DNA from: Ceratotherium simum simum
Lineage: Eukaryota > Chordata > Mammalia > Perissodactyla > Rhinocerotidae
Direction: 5' to 3'
Length of the DNA: 64,000 bases
Assembly (NCBI RefSeq): GCF_000283155.1
Contig: NW_004454177.1
Span: forward strand, 23,584,982 to 23,648,981
Shown here: positions 35,579 to 48,174 of the stretch, in pieces
Numbering within the stretch: position 1 is the first letter of the stretch
Layout: every line of letters starts with the position of its first letter
Translations under genes and position numbers: made by a program
Notes under the pieces: model-generated
What the model saw: only the letters and a program-made list of their open reading frames with translations
Told to the model about the DNA's origin: nothing
Database searches by the model: none

Positions 35579-35707
35579 TAATGCTTATTCAAATGCTTAT
35601 TTTGCTTATTTTGAATTTTAATGCTTATTCAATTGAATTTTATTTAATTTATTTTATAGTGAATTTTAATGCTTATTCAAATGCTTCAAATGCTTATCTT
35701 GAATTTT
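35579..35707 (+). repeat. Irregular local repeat of a TTAATGCTTATTCAA unit
   Basis: The 15-base word ttaatgcttattcaa occurs exactly at 35579-35593, 35618-35632 and 35666-35680. Shorter 'atgcttat' and 'tgaatttt' words lie between. Spacings are 39 and 48 bases, so it is a young, irregular tandem array. Confidence 0.9.
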
Positions 35708-35709
35708 GA

Positions 35710-36165
35710 GGGCAAGAGATAACTGAAAGAATAAAACATCTCATTTTTTTCTGATATTACTTTCGAAGGAATAATATAATAACAGAATGGATGACTTTTT
35801 TATTTAAAAACATGTGCTGGTTTATCTCATGTAAGTGTTAGCTATAACTCCCCTTGGGTGTTTTTCATTTGATATTCTTATATATTGAAAAAGTTCTCAT
35901 TTGACTCAAATGATTCAGCAAAATATGATTTGATTTTCAATATATGTCATACACTAACTCACAGATTCTTATAGTCACATAAAAAATATTAGTTAATCAA
36001 AATTCTTGAACTATATATAGTAACATGTAATAATGTGAATTAACCTGGCAGTATGATAACAGGGGAAAATACTACCAAATGCTTACATATATTGTTATAT
36101 CTTTCAAACAAAAAAAACAATCATTTTAAGAATACATATAGATCAAATAAAATACATATAAAAAG
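35710..36165. other. Unclassified AT-rich DNA
   Basis: Nothing recognised. Confidence 0.4.
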
Positions 36166-36169
36166 AACA

Positions 36170-37585
36170 GAAGAGAATGAGGAAAACAGGATTCAAGATG
36201 GTGGTTACATTGGTGAAAGGCAGGAGGATGGATTGGTGGGAGGCACTGCAGGATTAGATATAGGTATTATTGATCTTATATTTTAAGATGAGTGCTGGAG
36301 TTTTGGGTGCTCCCAATAGCCAAAGCTAAAATAATTTGAGTATCAAAATAAATAATCTAGTAATAAATTATAACCCAAAGTAGAATATAGGTCCATACAG
36401 ATCTAAATGAACAATTATATAATTAAATAAATGGGAGAGAATAGATATAGCTCCTTTACAGAAGAGTTCCAAATAATTTATGTAGCTACTCCTTCCTCCA
36501 GGAGGGGAACTGACCCCCCTCCCCGATCTTGAGTGTGGAGTGTACTTAGTGACTTGCTGCCAAAGATTAGAGTATGGGTAGAGAGAGGAGGGAAAGAAGT
36601 AACTTTAAATGAAGACACCTGGCAAATACTACCTCAGCCAGGTGATCAAGGTTAACATAATCAGTTATAAGTCATCTCGATAGTATGTACCTTTGATATG
36701 ATGTGATGTAAATGGCACGTTACTTCTGTAGTTTTCCTCTCAAAAACGAATGAGCTCAATCTCATCAAGAGAAAAACAGCAGACAAACCCAAAGTGAGTG
36801 TATTAGTCTGCTCAGGCCGCCATAACAAAATACCACAGGCTGGGTGACTTAAACAATAGACATTTATTTTCTAACAGTTCTGGAGGCTGGAAGTCTAAGA
36901 CCTAGGTGCCTGCAGCGTTGGTTTCTGGTGAGACTTCCCTTCCTGGCTTGCAGATGGTCTCCTTCTCTCTGTGTCCTCACATGGCCTTTCCCCTGTGCTA
37001 GCACAAAGGGAGTGAGCAAACTCTGGTGTTTCATTCTCTTCTTAGAAGGATACAAGTACTATCTGATTAGGGCCCTACCCTTATGACCTCATTTAGCCTT
37101 ACTATCTAATTCAAGGCCCTATCCTCACATACAGTCACACTGGAGATTAAAACTTCCACACGTGAATTTGGGGGGGCATAATTAATCCATAATATTGAGG
37201 AATGTTATTGAAATATTGGCCTATATTCTTCAAAATAGTCAAGGTCGTCAAGGATAAAAGAAGTCTGAGAAAGTGTCACAGATCTGAGGAAGTTAGGGAA
37301 ATGTAATGGTTAAATGTAATGTGGCATTCTGGATGTGATTCTGGAAAAGAAAAGGAACATTGGGGGAAAACTTGTGAATTCTGAATAAAATGTTCAGTTT
37401 AGTTAATAGTAACGCACTAAGATTGTTTTCTTATTGTGACAAACATACAATGATGATGTAGGACGTTAACAATAGGGAAAAGTGATTGAGGGTATACTGG
37501 ATTTCTATGTATTATCTTTGCAACATTTCTCTAAACCTAAAATCATTATAAATAAAAAATTTTATTAAAAAATAAAAAAAATTAC
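36170..37585 (+). mobile_element. Ancient LINE-1 3' UTR, split by an LTR
   Basis: From 'caagatggtggttacattgg' through 'agaagagttccaaataattt', 'cctcagccaggtgatcaagg' and 'gtcaaggtcgtcaaggataa' to the closing AATAAA-type A-rich end near 37560, the order matches the long 3' UTR of older mammalian LINE-1 families. The element is split by an LTR at 36799-37194 and joins correctly across it. Confidence 0.75.
36799..37194 (+). mobile_element. Solo LTR of MaLR/MLT1-MST type
   Basis: It begins 'tgtattagtctgctcaggc' and includes 'ataccacaggctgggtgact', 'cagttctggaggctggaagt' and 'gattagggccctaccctt'. It ends near 'catacagtcacactgg' and 'aattaatccataata'. This is the order of a MaLR (ERVL-related) solo LTR. 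The flanks gtgag (36794-36798) and ttgag (37195-37199) are a 5-bp duplication with one change. A minus-strand frame at 36864-37055 is accidental. No internal viral genes are present. Confidence 0.85.
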
Positions 37586-37599
37586 TAATGGAGGACCAA

Positions 37600-38240
37600 A
37601 ATAAAAAAGAAACAAAGAAACAAATAAAATTAGGCCATGCATGGGCTAATGAGCAAGCTTTACTAAAAAAGGATTATAATTGTGTTGGGGCTCCCCAAGA
37701 CCACCCTCAAGCTCAAAGATTTGCTGACAGAGCTCAGAAAATTCATTATATTCATGGTTATGGTTATAGACATATAGATATATAGGATATAGTTAAAATT
37801 AGCAAAGGGAAAAGCCACATGGACAAAGTCCAGGAGAAATCAGGCACAAGCTTTCAGGTGTCCCCTTCCAGTAGGATTGCACGGACGTGCACATATTTTC
37901 TCTCGACAACAACCTGTGATAACTCCTGCAAAGTATTGCCAATCAGGAAAGCTGACCTAGCCCTTTACATCCAGAATTTTTACTGGGGATCAGTCCCATA
38001 GGCAGGCAGTGCCCACTTGACTGAATTTAACTACTCAGTTTCTAGCACCTCAGAGGTCAAGCTAATACCACATGGCCCAGGCAACCCAAAACTTTCTCAT
38101 CAGGCAAAAATTCCACAGCTCAGAGGTGATATCTCAGGAGCTGGTTAAGGGCTAGACCTCCTGAAGACAGGCCTGTCTTTGGAAAGTGCAGGACTTGGGC
38201 ATCCCAAGCCCGCTGAGTTAACTCTTTATTGAACAATAAT
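37600..38240. mobile_element. Probable old LTR remnant
   Basis: Phrases such as 'caaagtccaggagaaatcag', 'gtattgccaatcaggaaagc' and 'tttttactggggatcagtcc' resemble an endogenous retrovirus LTR that I cannot assign to a subfamily. No duplication found. Frames 37588-37785 and 37819-38001 lie in it and are not coding. Confidence 0.4.
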
Positions 38241-38249
38241 GAATCTGAT

Positions 38250-39015
38250 GTTGTGTACTTGAAGCTCTCGAGAATATAACATAATGAATAAAAATTAAGT
38301 GCGATGGCTTTTTGACTTGACTAAGGAGTATAAAACTATAGGCAAGATATTCATGTAAAGGAGAAACTTGCAAAAGAAAATAATTAGTGATTTAATAAAG
38401 GAAATGAAATTGCTACATGAACCCAGAAGGAAAGAAATTATTATATTTGAGAAGTGAGGTTGATATAATCATCTCTTTTTTTTAATCTGCCTGGTATAGC
38501 ACCACCCTCTTCTTTTCTGAAATGCCCTTTTCTTTGAGGTTTGAATGGGAGTTTTCATGCAGAGCCCAACTAGCTGAACATAGGTGCTCGTAAGTAGACA
38601 CCTGATTGAGATAGGCTCATTAACCTGCATCTTTAGAATGTTTTTTTTCACTTGGAACCACTGAGAGGGAATTTAAATCCCTTGCTTATTTGCAAATGGG
38701 ACATATGAGTTGTGGGTGTTGTGAGACTTGATGTATCAAGCTGTGTAGAGGAAGCCACGCAAAGGACTGAAGTTGACAGGAAGACAGAAGTAGAGGCACA
38801 AGATGCAGAGTCATAGGTACATACAAACCCTTGATCCACTCCTGCTTGAAATTCATATGTCCTCCTGTACTACTTATTGTTTGGTTTCTCTTTTGATCTG
38901 AGTTATATCAAGCTATCTTTCTGCTCATTGTTACCAAAGGAATCCTTCCTAATAGAACTCAGTTGAAGATTTATGGAGGAAATGGTATTTGACTGAAGTT
39001 TTAAAGGATAATCAT
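38250..39015. other. Unclassified DNA
   Basis: Nothing recognised. The adjacent minus frames 38469-38651 and 38648-38839 show no domain. Confidence 0.4.
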
Positions 39016-39019
39016 CACC

Positions 39020-39200
39020 AATATTTATTAAATATGTTCTGTGTTTTAAATACATGCTATATGCCGGGAACCCTTAGATTGATAAAATATGAATGCTACT
39101 CACAATGAGCTGACAGTAAAGTGGACCTTAACACGTAAACAGATTCAAGCAATTGAGCATGCTTAACACTATAAAGAATCGTGGTAAAAATGTTGAGGCA
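39020..39200 (-). mobile_element. L2 3' end, minus strand
   Basis: 'caatatttattaaatatgtt' followed by 'tatgccgggaacccttagat' fits the reverse complement of the L2 3' terminus. Diverged. Confidence 0.42.
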
Positions 39201-39539
39201 TGAATCTGATTTTCCTCGTTGAAAAGGGAAGGAAATATATTCTAGGCATAAAGAATTCCAAATGATTTAGATTTAACTAGTTGAAGTGTTGTAAGTAGCT
39301 GAGATTACTCAGAAAGAGTAAGAAATTAATATAAATATTATGCGACCTAGGAAAACATTATAGAATAAGTTCTAGAAAAATAAAACAAAAAAACATAAAC
39401 AAACATCAAGAAAGAGAAAATGCAGGTCTAATGTTTGCTACAGAGATTTCATTGTTAGAATGAATTAATGCTTTAAAAATAATGATTTATTTTGAATCAT
39501 CCCTAAACATTGGTAGTATTTTCATTAAACTAAATCCAG

Positions 39540-40090
39540 TTCCTTAAAACTAGTTCTAATTCTTATGCCTTTACTATGAAAAAAATTATATGAGACCCTG
39601 AAAAACTTAGCCCCCAAACTGCTCCTCCCCACCCATACTGATAAACCCAAATTTCCCAACTCGTGGCTACTAAATCTCAAAAAGTGTTTCTTCCTTTTCA
39701 GAATACATTTTTTAACCCTCTATTTCTGAAACAAGCTGAATTTTCAACTAACTTTTCTGGATAAAGCCTTTTTTTCCCTCCAAATCAAGACATTCCCTCA
39801 GGATCTTCTCATGTCCGGGGTTTTAAATAAAGATTTATGCTTAGTGATGCTCTAGTTGACTTTCCACAATTTTTGGTGCCGTGCCTTGAACCAGGACTGG
39901 GCCTCTGCTGCTTAGCTCAGGTCACACTAAGAGGACAGATTGTGTCGAATAGTCCTTGATGCCTCCCTTCCTCAGAGTCCCAGTGACTAGAGACCTGAGT
40001 AAGTTCTGCTCCTGACAAAGCAACGCTCCACTCCTTTTGCATTGAAGCACCACATAAGCCTTTATTCTTCTGTCTTAAGTGTCCTCAGCA
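39540..40090 (+). mobile_element. Possible LTR end plus retroviral leader remnant
   Basis: An AATAAA lies at 39826-39831. About 40 bases on, after a 'ccaca' that could close an LTR, comes tggtgccgtgccttgaac (39874-39891). The first ten bases equal the start of a primer-binding site for tRNA-His, and 14 of 18 match overall. The following 200 bases would be leader. No viral gene follows. The LTR start is not identifiable, so the call is tentative. Confidence 0.35.
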
Positions 40091-40094
40091 TAAT

Positions 40095-43000
40095 CTTTGA
40101 TTTAATTTGTTTCACTACTCAGGGGTCTGATGGATGAGGTAGGAGCATAGTGACAAGACTCTCTGTATGTGATTATTTGTCTGTTCATTCTTGTCATTTG
40201 AATGAGCAATCATCTGTCATTCAGCATGTCTCCAGTTTGTTGCCTATCTTTTTACATGTGCAAAAGTTACAGTACCAATCACACTAAATATTTGAAGCTC
40301 TGTAGAATTTTACCAAAGACAATTTAGAATTTCAATGGCCACTCTGAGGAACTTGGCATATGAATAAACTTGGCACATGGCATTTTTTGATCAATATGAA
40401 GAGATCGCAAAAATACATTAAAACTCTAAAATTATTTCCATTAAGAATTTCTTAGAAAAGGCTAATAATAAAAACATGGAATTTGTTTCCTCTCCTTCTC
40501 TCCACCCAACTGGAAATTGGTTTTCCTCCTGGACTCTTGTATTTTGACTTCCTCTTCCCTCTTATTCTGCTCCTCCTTCTCCTGTACCTTTTCCAAGCCT
40601 TTTTACCCTTTCCTTGACCACCCTCTCTCCGGGCAATATCCCCTCCTAATGTCTATCTTAAGTAGAAAATATTACCAGCCCCATTAGTCCTGTAGTTTAC
40701 AAACTTGGTGAAGATCAGATTTGCAAAATCAAGCTGAGGACTTTTCAAACCTTCATAAGGAAAGACAAACGTTCACTAAAGATTAGGATTGTTCTAAGAA
40801 ATTATAGTTGGGAATTCTCTTATCTATATGAATTTGTTATATCCTCATGAGACCCAGAATTACTAAAACTTGTTTAGAAAAATCGGGATGATTTGATTAC
40901 TAAATTTGAAATGAATGCATCAACAGTTGAATATGGATGGATATGATAGGAGTATAAAATAGGACAAGACCTCTTAGCAGTTATCCTCAAGCATTTTCTG
41001 TTAAAATTGCCTTTTAAAATTCAGATGTGTAAACAGAGAAAGGATAAATCCTTCCTTGATTTCAAAGTTCACTTAACTACTCTCTTGTGGGAATACTCTG
41101 GTCTTAATAGGGGTGAAGATATCATAACTATCTAATTTATTTTTGTTATTGTTGTTGTTGTTATTGAGTGGCCCCTAGCTGGGCCATTCACTGGGTAGTA
41201 CTCAAGTCCGTGGCCTTTATGTTTATGATCTGAAATCATGTCAATCTAACAAGAACTCAGGTGGGTGGACAAGAATTAAGTTTAAATCCTTAATCTCCCT
41301 TTAATCTGGCTGCCGCTCAGAGTGTATACAAGCCCAGCCTGCCTGGAATTTCCACTAGGGAAAAGAAAGAAGCCCGAAGACCTAGAATGGTCAGGGTGGA
41401 ATCTTGACTATTCAGAATAAGTCTATGTGCACATCCCTTGCTGCCCCTCTTTGTCCATCTCACTATTTAAGAAGTAGACATGAGGTCCCTTTCTGGGAAC
41501 AGTTGCATTTAATGACCAAACTGCCTTATTTAGGTGTGTGGACCAGGAGGAGATGAGAGAAGCAGAGTTAGACTATCAGCTCATTGAGTAGTTTCTGCCA
41601 TAAATCACAGATTGACAAACTGCCGTCAGTCTGGGAAGCCAAACACATGAAACATATTAATTACAATGGCCCTATGAGTATGGCTGAAATTAACGGATCA
41701 GAGAAACAGGAGATAAATCAACAATGGAAATGCCCCAGATAGCATCAATGCTTGTCAATAGCCAGATGTAGTCACTCTGCCAGAAATGGGCAGGAGGCCA
41801 TGTTCCGTGAGATATTGTCTCCCCCATCTTGCAGCTTTTGGTAGGAATCACATATTTAGCATGCAATTATATCCTCTGCGTCAGAAACAAAGTTTCTTTT
41901 TTTAGTGCCTAGTCTATGATTATGGATATGTTACCATGTCTGATGTGGTAAATTTAGGTAGATTGGGCAGTGCAGGCACTGTCAAGAGCCTGATGCCAGT
42001 TGGTCTTATCAGTGAAGAGGCGCTTTCTGTGGGAGTCTATATGAGTCACCCAAACAGTTCAATCAGCAGCCACAATTTGATTCCACTGTTCATATCCCCA
42101 AAGATTTGTGTTCCTAATCTGCAGCAGTCCTCGGGTTTCAGTTCCATCCACTGAGTGGAGCAACCACGCCCACTTTTAGTTCACGAATTTAATCCAACTT
42201 ACATTTCTTCTCAAACTATATGTGTGGATTCTTTCTAGTAGGAGACGTTATATATTGAATATTATGTTTGCCTATGGATATGTGAAATTCACAGTATTTT
42301 CTAAGGAGACCATAGTTGATACATCACTTCCACAATTTTTTCCATGAATGTCCATATTCAAATGTTTATCAAAATATTCATATTTTTAAGAAAACTTTTT
42401 CAGTGTGACAGGTTAATAGTTGCCAATTACCCATCTGTTATGGCAGAAGCTCTAAGTTTACTTATTAGGCATAGGCAACTTACCTACTAATCAAGTTCAT
42501 AGTTCTATGTCCCTGAAGGTCATGGCCTGAGCTGTTGTAATTTCACAAGTGTCTAAACCAGTAATGAGGAATGAAAAAGAAAAAAAATTCCCACTTTGTG
42601 AGGTTGAAAGCCTAAAAGCCTTGCACATGCTAAGTTAATCATGTAAATTTCCACTTTAAAAAAATGTAGCTTCAAAAAGAAAAAAGAAAGCAAACATATT
42701 GTTTTTAAAAAGGATCTGTCTAGCAGAAATGGCAATTCTTTATAAAAATAAAGATATGTATTTTCTTTCACTGATAATTTTCTTAGAATCCTAGAAGAGC
42801 AAAACAAGGTAAGGGCATAGAATTAGACTGATTTTTGGAAATTTCAGTAGAATAAATATGTTGATTAGGCAATTGAGTAAAAATTCCGTACAGGTCAGAT
42901 ATGCAAATTAGGAGTTTTTCAAAATTTAATCAGAGATATCTGGGTAGGAAGTTGTAGTGAATAGAATCCAAAGATGGGAGAAAAAGGCAGAGGGAATTTT

Positions 43001-44655
43001 TTTCTAACTATGCTACTACTTCATATATATTTATGTTGTATACTTACAGTGTAAGTTTAGTATACATATAATTTGTTACAACAGGACTATTCAGGCATAT
43101 TGTATACAGAAAACTATGTAATTTTTATAATTACATGTAAGATGGTCAATTCTAAGCTTTCTATTATAAGTATTATATGTTGGTTAACAACATGTTTATA
43201 TTTCATCTTTTCTATTTCATAGATATCATATTTATAGAAGAGAAAAATATCAATATTTTTATATAATTGCAATCTTAAAAGCATAAATAACTTGTCAAAA
43301 GAATTGCCACCAAGATGTTTATTAACTATAGTTTTCGTGTTTGTGTAAAATTGTTCTCTTATTCTTTAAGCAAGGGCCACTAGAAGTTTCATATGTTATT
43401 TTGAAAAGCAAAAGAATAAAATCATCACTTGGAGTGTATGAGGTTGTTTTTATTCACTATGTACTATTTTACCATCTCCAACTCTACACATCAGATACAA
43501 AAAGATAGACAAAAAGACAGAAATCATCAATTGAGACATTTTGAATTTTTTCATGGGGTCACCTTTTAAATAAAACCTATTAGTATTCTGTGAATACATA
43601 GAGCACTGTGCCTTCAAAATAGAAGACATGCCAAAGGGACCGAATTCTCAAAGGAGAAGGGTTATCTGCACACGTATTCATCATCAAAATAGCCAGCTAC
43701 AGAAAATAGGGCTGCAAACATTGCATGTAACCCTGGACAGCTGTAACTCTGAGTGAGTCCTGCGAGGAATGGGATCCACACAGCCATCTGTTCTCAGATA
43801 TTCCTGACATTCTAGAATCGATTTGCTACTAACACAAGTCAATTAAGGACATTTGTTTTAAACAAGGCATACAAAAATAGGAGGCAAAATTAACACTGAG
43901 CTGCCAACTTTTGCTTTGATGGCTCGTCCTGGGAATAGGAATGAATGAAAAAGGGAACTGTGAATATGTCTTTTTTCTTTTGTAAAGTTACGTGAACAAC
44001 ACTAACATCTCACAAGTGATTCCTCTCTCAGAGAAAGATGCAGACACACATATTTGAGAAACCACAGGACCATTGTTCCATTTTCATAGCTGATTGAACA
44101 TCAGGAATATTGTTATATATCAAATCTGTATTAACACTGACCATTAAGGAAATCATTTTCTTAGATTCTATAAAGCTGTGTTTATAATTAAAATAAATTT
44201 GGGGCACAGATGTATGGTATGCTACTCTCATCTGGGGATCTCAAAATGCTTGCAACGTGTTAACATTTCTAAAGGAGGACTACAACTGAATTCACATAAA
44301 AAGATAATTATGCTGGAAAGATCCATTACAAAAATTAGACATATTCATCAGTATATTAATTATAGCAGTACATGTAAGGTGATGAAATTGAAATTATCAC
44401 TAGTATAGAACAATCCAGATTTTATAACTCATATTTGAACCCTGCTTTCATGGAACCTTGTGTTCTTGCCGTAAGAGATAGGTAATTGTATTTTAGCACA
44501 TGAAAATGCAAATAGTAATTTTTCTTTTTAAACTACATAATATCATAGTTCATTGGTTATTGAGATGACATTAGTATTGGTAACAGTGTGCTGTAGATGG
44601 GCAGCAAGTTTTTTTAGGGATAATCTGGGCATGGCGTTACCACATCTAACCCATC
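40095..44655. other. Unclassified DNA, partly candidate conserved sequence
   Basis: 40480-40680 is CT-rich and 41140-41165 is a short (TTG)n. 41490-41900 and 43580-43930 have even composition and no repeat character and are my best guesses for conserved non-coding DNA. Frames at 41936-42154, 42553-42807, 44028-44231 and 44178-44408 are not recognisable proteins. Confidence 0.4.
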
Positions 44656-44659
44656 TCTC

Positions 44660-44800
44660 CAGCGTTTTATGAGCACCACTTAACAGCATGTGGCTAGCAA
44701 TTTTCAATAATTTACAAGTTGCAGAATATTCCTGGAATATATAATCACATTTAATCTTCACAACGATCTTACAAGGCAGGTTTGGGGCAAAGTGTGAAGC
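44660..44800 (-). mobile_element. MIR fragment, minus strand
   Basis: 'cacatttaatcttcacaacg' and 'atcttacaaggcaggtttg' are the reverse complement of the MIR 3' half. The left part is blurred. Confidence 0.5.
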
Positions 44801-44804
44801 AATC

Positions 44805-46015
44805 AGGAAGGTATGAAATATAGATAGTAGATGCTGTTATTAGATTGTTAATGCAAGGCTGTTACTGGCTACATTTAAAAAATAAGGCAGCTAGTAGATA
44901 TTCTTAGTTTAATTCATTTTTGTTAAGTTGAAGTTACAGAATTTTAGATGTACACTTAAGAGCAATAATATTATGAGTGAGACTGTGACCCTCAGGGGCT
45001 GATGTCTCTGGAGTTTCACACTAGGTATTTTTACCTTAAAAAATGTGAGTAGAGTGAAGCTTGGCAGAGGCAAGACAACTCACTAGAAGAAACAGTTGAG
45101 TAATTTTCCTGCAGAGGAAAGTCTACATATGAGAAATCAATAAAGTTTTGTAAGTAACATAACGCTGTGTTGAGTTAGGGCATGAGAATGAATAATATGT
45201 GTATACTTTGTGTGTGAGTTGGTGTATGTAGAGACAGAAATACACAAAAGAAGAGGCAAAATAACTCAAATATCAATTTATAGCCATAAAAGAGGGTTAC
45301 AAAATACAACCCTTCTAACATATATTTTCTATTTTAGAAACAAAATGACACAAAGAAAATTGTCACAAATTTTTGGATCTCTGATGCAAAAAGGTTTATA
45401 CAATTAAGATGTTCCTGAATCTCCAGAAAGTTTAGCTCTACTGATATTGTAACAAATGATTAACTACCATTTTCTAAGAATTCTGCTATTCCCAATCCTG
45501 GAATGTTTGACACCAATTAACAGTTAAAACTATGTTTATGAAGATTCAAGTAATAATGTGTTACTCCGAGAATAACATAATTTTTGTATATCATCAGTTC
45601 AAGTACTCAGTTCTAGGAAGTGTGTACAGAAATGCCTCTACATTTCTAAGTAGCAACTGGAAATGTGGAGGGACAATGTTCTTGTATTGCCCTGGGGGGA
45701 TAGAGGAAGGTAGGGAGCCCTTGGAGTCTGAGAAGGACATGACAACTCCTCTTGTGCAGCCTTTCTCGCTTTCTGACTGTAATTTCCTTTGGAAGCTGGC
45801 AAGGACGATTCTCCCCTGAGGGAAATGCATTGACTTTAACAGACAAGGGGTGCAAGCACCTATGGGTTTATTATTAGATGTGGTTTTCAGAAGTGAAGTT
45901 TTTAAAAGTTTCAGAAAGTGGTGTTTAAATTACCATAGCTTCGGGGCACCTGTGGTTTATGTGCTAATCATGTACGTATGTTTTATGAAGCTATTTAATC
46001 TGCAATTCACTTTTT
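44805..46015. other. Unclassified DNA
   Basis: No repeat recognised. The region 45650-45860 has overlapping frames on both strands (45532-45819, 45594-45830, 45646-45855) but no recognisable domain. Confidence 0.4.
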
Positions 46016-46027
46016 TTTAAAAAGGCA

Positions 46028-46049
46028 ATTGCCATAGCAACTGACATCA
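46028..46049 (+). promoter_or_regulatory. RFX-like X-box abutting a CRE-like site
   Basis: attgccatagcaac (46028-46041) matches the RFX X-box GTTGCCATGGCAAC at 12 of 14 positions, and both half-sites are intact. It is followed immediately by tgacatca (46042-46049), one base from the CRE octamer TGACGTCA. An X-box touching a CRE-like X2 site is the layout of MHC class II promoters, but no promoter or gene is visible here. Function is inference. Confidence 0.45.
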
Positions 46050-46895
46050 GAAAGTTTTATGCTGGCTTTGACACACAGAATACATGGCAGACAAGGCCGT
46101 ATATATCCTATGTAGCCTGCTTAAGCTAGAAATGCCTGGTTTCAGGAAAGTGCGAGTTAACTCATTATTTTAGTCATTTTCTTCTCATCACCTAGGGCAA
46201 ATAATGAGGACAGTGAAGTATAAGCAAAGTAAAAACTACTGAATATTAGCTGCAGCACTGCTATTGGCTGAGAGGGAGGCCCTTTCTTAAAGTGGCCTTA
46301 GCAATTTTGAAAGAAAGTCTCATATAAGAAGTCAGAATTCTCCTTTCAATCATAAGGTGTTCTCTGTAAAGAAAATAATTATTTTCCCCCAATAAGCACC
46401 TACAATGTGATTGTCACATAAAAAATTCACAGGAACTATGGAGACTAATTGGCTTTTTTGGTAGCATGGTAAATCTATGTTCATGAGAAACCATTTTCAT
46501 CTCAGATCAGCACAAAAAAACAGTGGAAAAATTTTTAAATAATGTAATTTTATCAAGCAAAAATTCTGAACATTATTATATTTTGATGATATCAGAATAT
46601 ATATTTTTTCCTGCTTGTAACAGAATTAATAGTAGTCACACTTTGCTATGAAATCTGATTTAAAACACAAATACAATTCAATAAATATTTCCATATTTTG
46701 AAGCTTTACAAAACCATTTTTTAAATTTTTATTTTGAAAGTATATTTTAATGTTGGATTTTCCTTCTTACACCCTGCTTATTTAAATTTGTTTCTGAAAG
46801 TATTTCAAACAAATCATCAATATGTAAAATAATGACAATCTGGATCATAGTTAATTCATAACTTAATAATTTACTTTCATATTCAATTAGGTTAA
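46050..46895. other. Unclassified DNA downstream of the X-box
   Basis: No repeat seen. 46050-46300 is non-repetitive and could belong to the same regulatory unit. Confidence 0.4.
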
Positions 46896-46899
46896 TCAT

Positions 46900-47035
46900 A
46901 CAATATTTATTGACCACGTTTTATTATATGTACATGACTCATGTAGGTACTATAGGGATAATGTAAAAAATTCTTTATGTGATCCCTGCCTTTAAGAAGC
47001 ATATATTATAAACTAGGATAATGAATAAAAGACAG
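46900..47035 (-). mobile_element. L2 3' end, minus strand
   Basis: 'caatatttattgaccacgtt', then 'tgatccctgcctttaagaag', fits the reverse complement of an L2 3' terminus. Confidence 0.5.
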
Positions 47036-47039
47036 CTTA

Positions 47040-48170
47040 AATAAGAGCTAAATTATGTGATTCATGCCGTTAAGTAGTCATCTGATCATCTTCAGATCTA
47101 CTTTGTGTAATCTCAAAGAAAACCTGCTGTAATCTTTTGTTCTTGCCTTTACATTATATATGAAAGGAGATAATCTCATTTGTATTATCTCCCAAGAACC
47201 AAGATATACCTATGGAAGATTACATTTTAAAATCACATATATGTTGGGTCTTTGGGGGTAAAATTTAATCTTGGCTTAATTTCCTCTGCGCTGGAGCACT
47301 GCTTGTCTTCCTTGCCTCTGGAAGTCAGCATGTGAATTCTGCTGTTGTAAAAGATCTCGTCTAAAAAGACTTGATCTCCCCAGCAAATTCCATCTCAGGC
47401 CCGGGTCAGGTACATGACGTCCGCTTTTACTTGTCTGGTTGCACACTTGGTTCTGAGTTACTCACAGCCCCTCCTAAAGCTCAAGATGTGGTTTCTCTTA
47501 TTGTTGTGAATCTTTGCCTGATATCAACCAACTGCCTTACTTGATCCCTGACTATCTTCGTTTTATTTCTCAGGATCTGAATATTGAGATTTTTAACGTT
47601 TGTTTATTTATTTGTACATATATTTGACATTCCATTTCTATGTTTTGTTTCTTCTGATCCTCATTTGTAGCCTCGTGTTCACACCCTGCTTCGACCCATT
47701 TCTTGCAGGGGTGATATTTTTTCCAGTTGTTACTCTTAACCCTACTCACTCCTGTTTTCTTGGGGATCTTACTCTATCACATTTACTCAGCTCTTTCTAG
47801 AACAGAAACATGTAATCTGTGATTCAATGACCCTTCATTGATGACAGAATTTATAGAAGTTAGTGGATGCATAGAATTTATGTACATGCTTTTCATGTGT
47901 AAACATTTACACATTTCTTTCTTGGGGAAAGCTTCATGGCTTTTATCAGTTTCCTTAAGGGGCCACTGACTCTCTAAAAGTTTGAGGATCATTGCACATA
48001 CTTCCAATTTATGTATCCATTTATTCCATATTCAAGTAGACACTGCATCTTATACTGACTTCTTTTCCTTCCTTCTTCTCTGTTGCTGAGTATTACATTG
48101 CACTCAGTTCTTAACTCTAAGCTACACTGTCTGCATTGGAGACCTACTGCATTTCACTACTTTGGCTACA
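47040..48170. other. Unclassified DNA
   Basis: Somewhat richer in C and G at 47280-47530, but no family or gene recognised. Frames 47600-47800 and 47783-48007 are not credible. Confidence 0.4.
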
Positions 48171-48174
48171 TGTG

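Noticed and set aside
45532..45855. Overlapping open frames on both strands
   Set aside because: Open on both strands over the same bases with no recognisable protein. More likely a locally GC-richer stretch with few stops.
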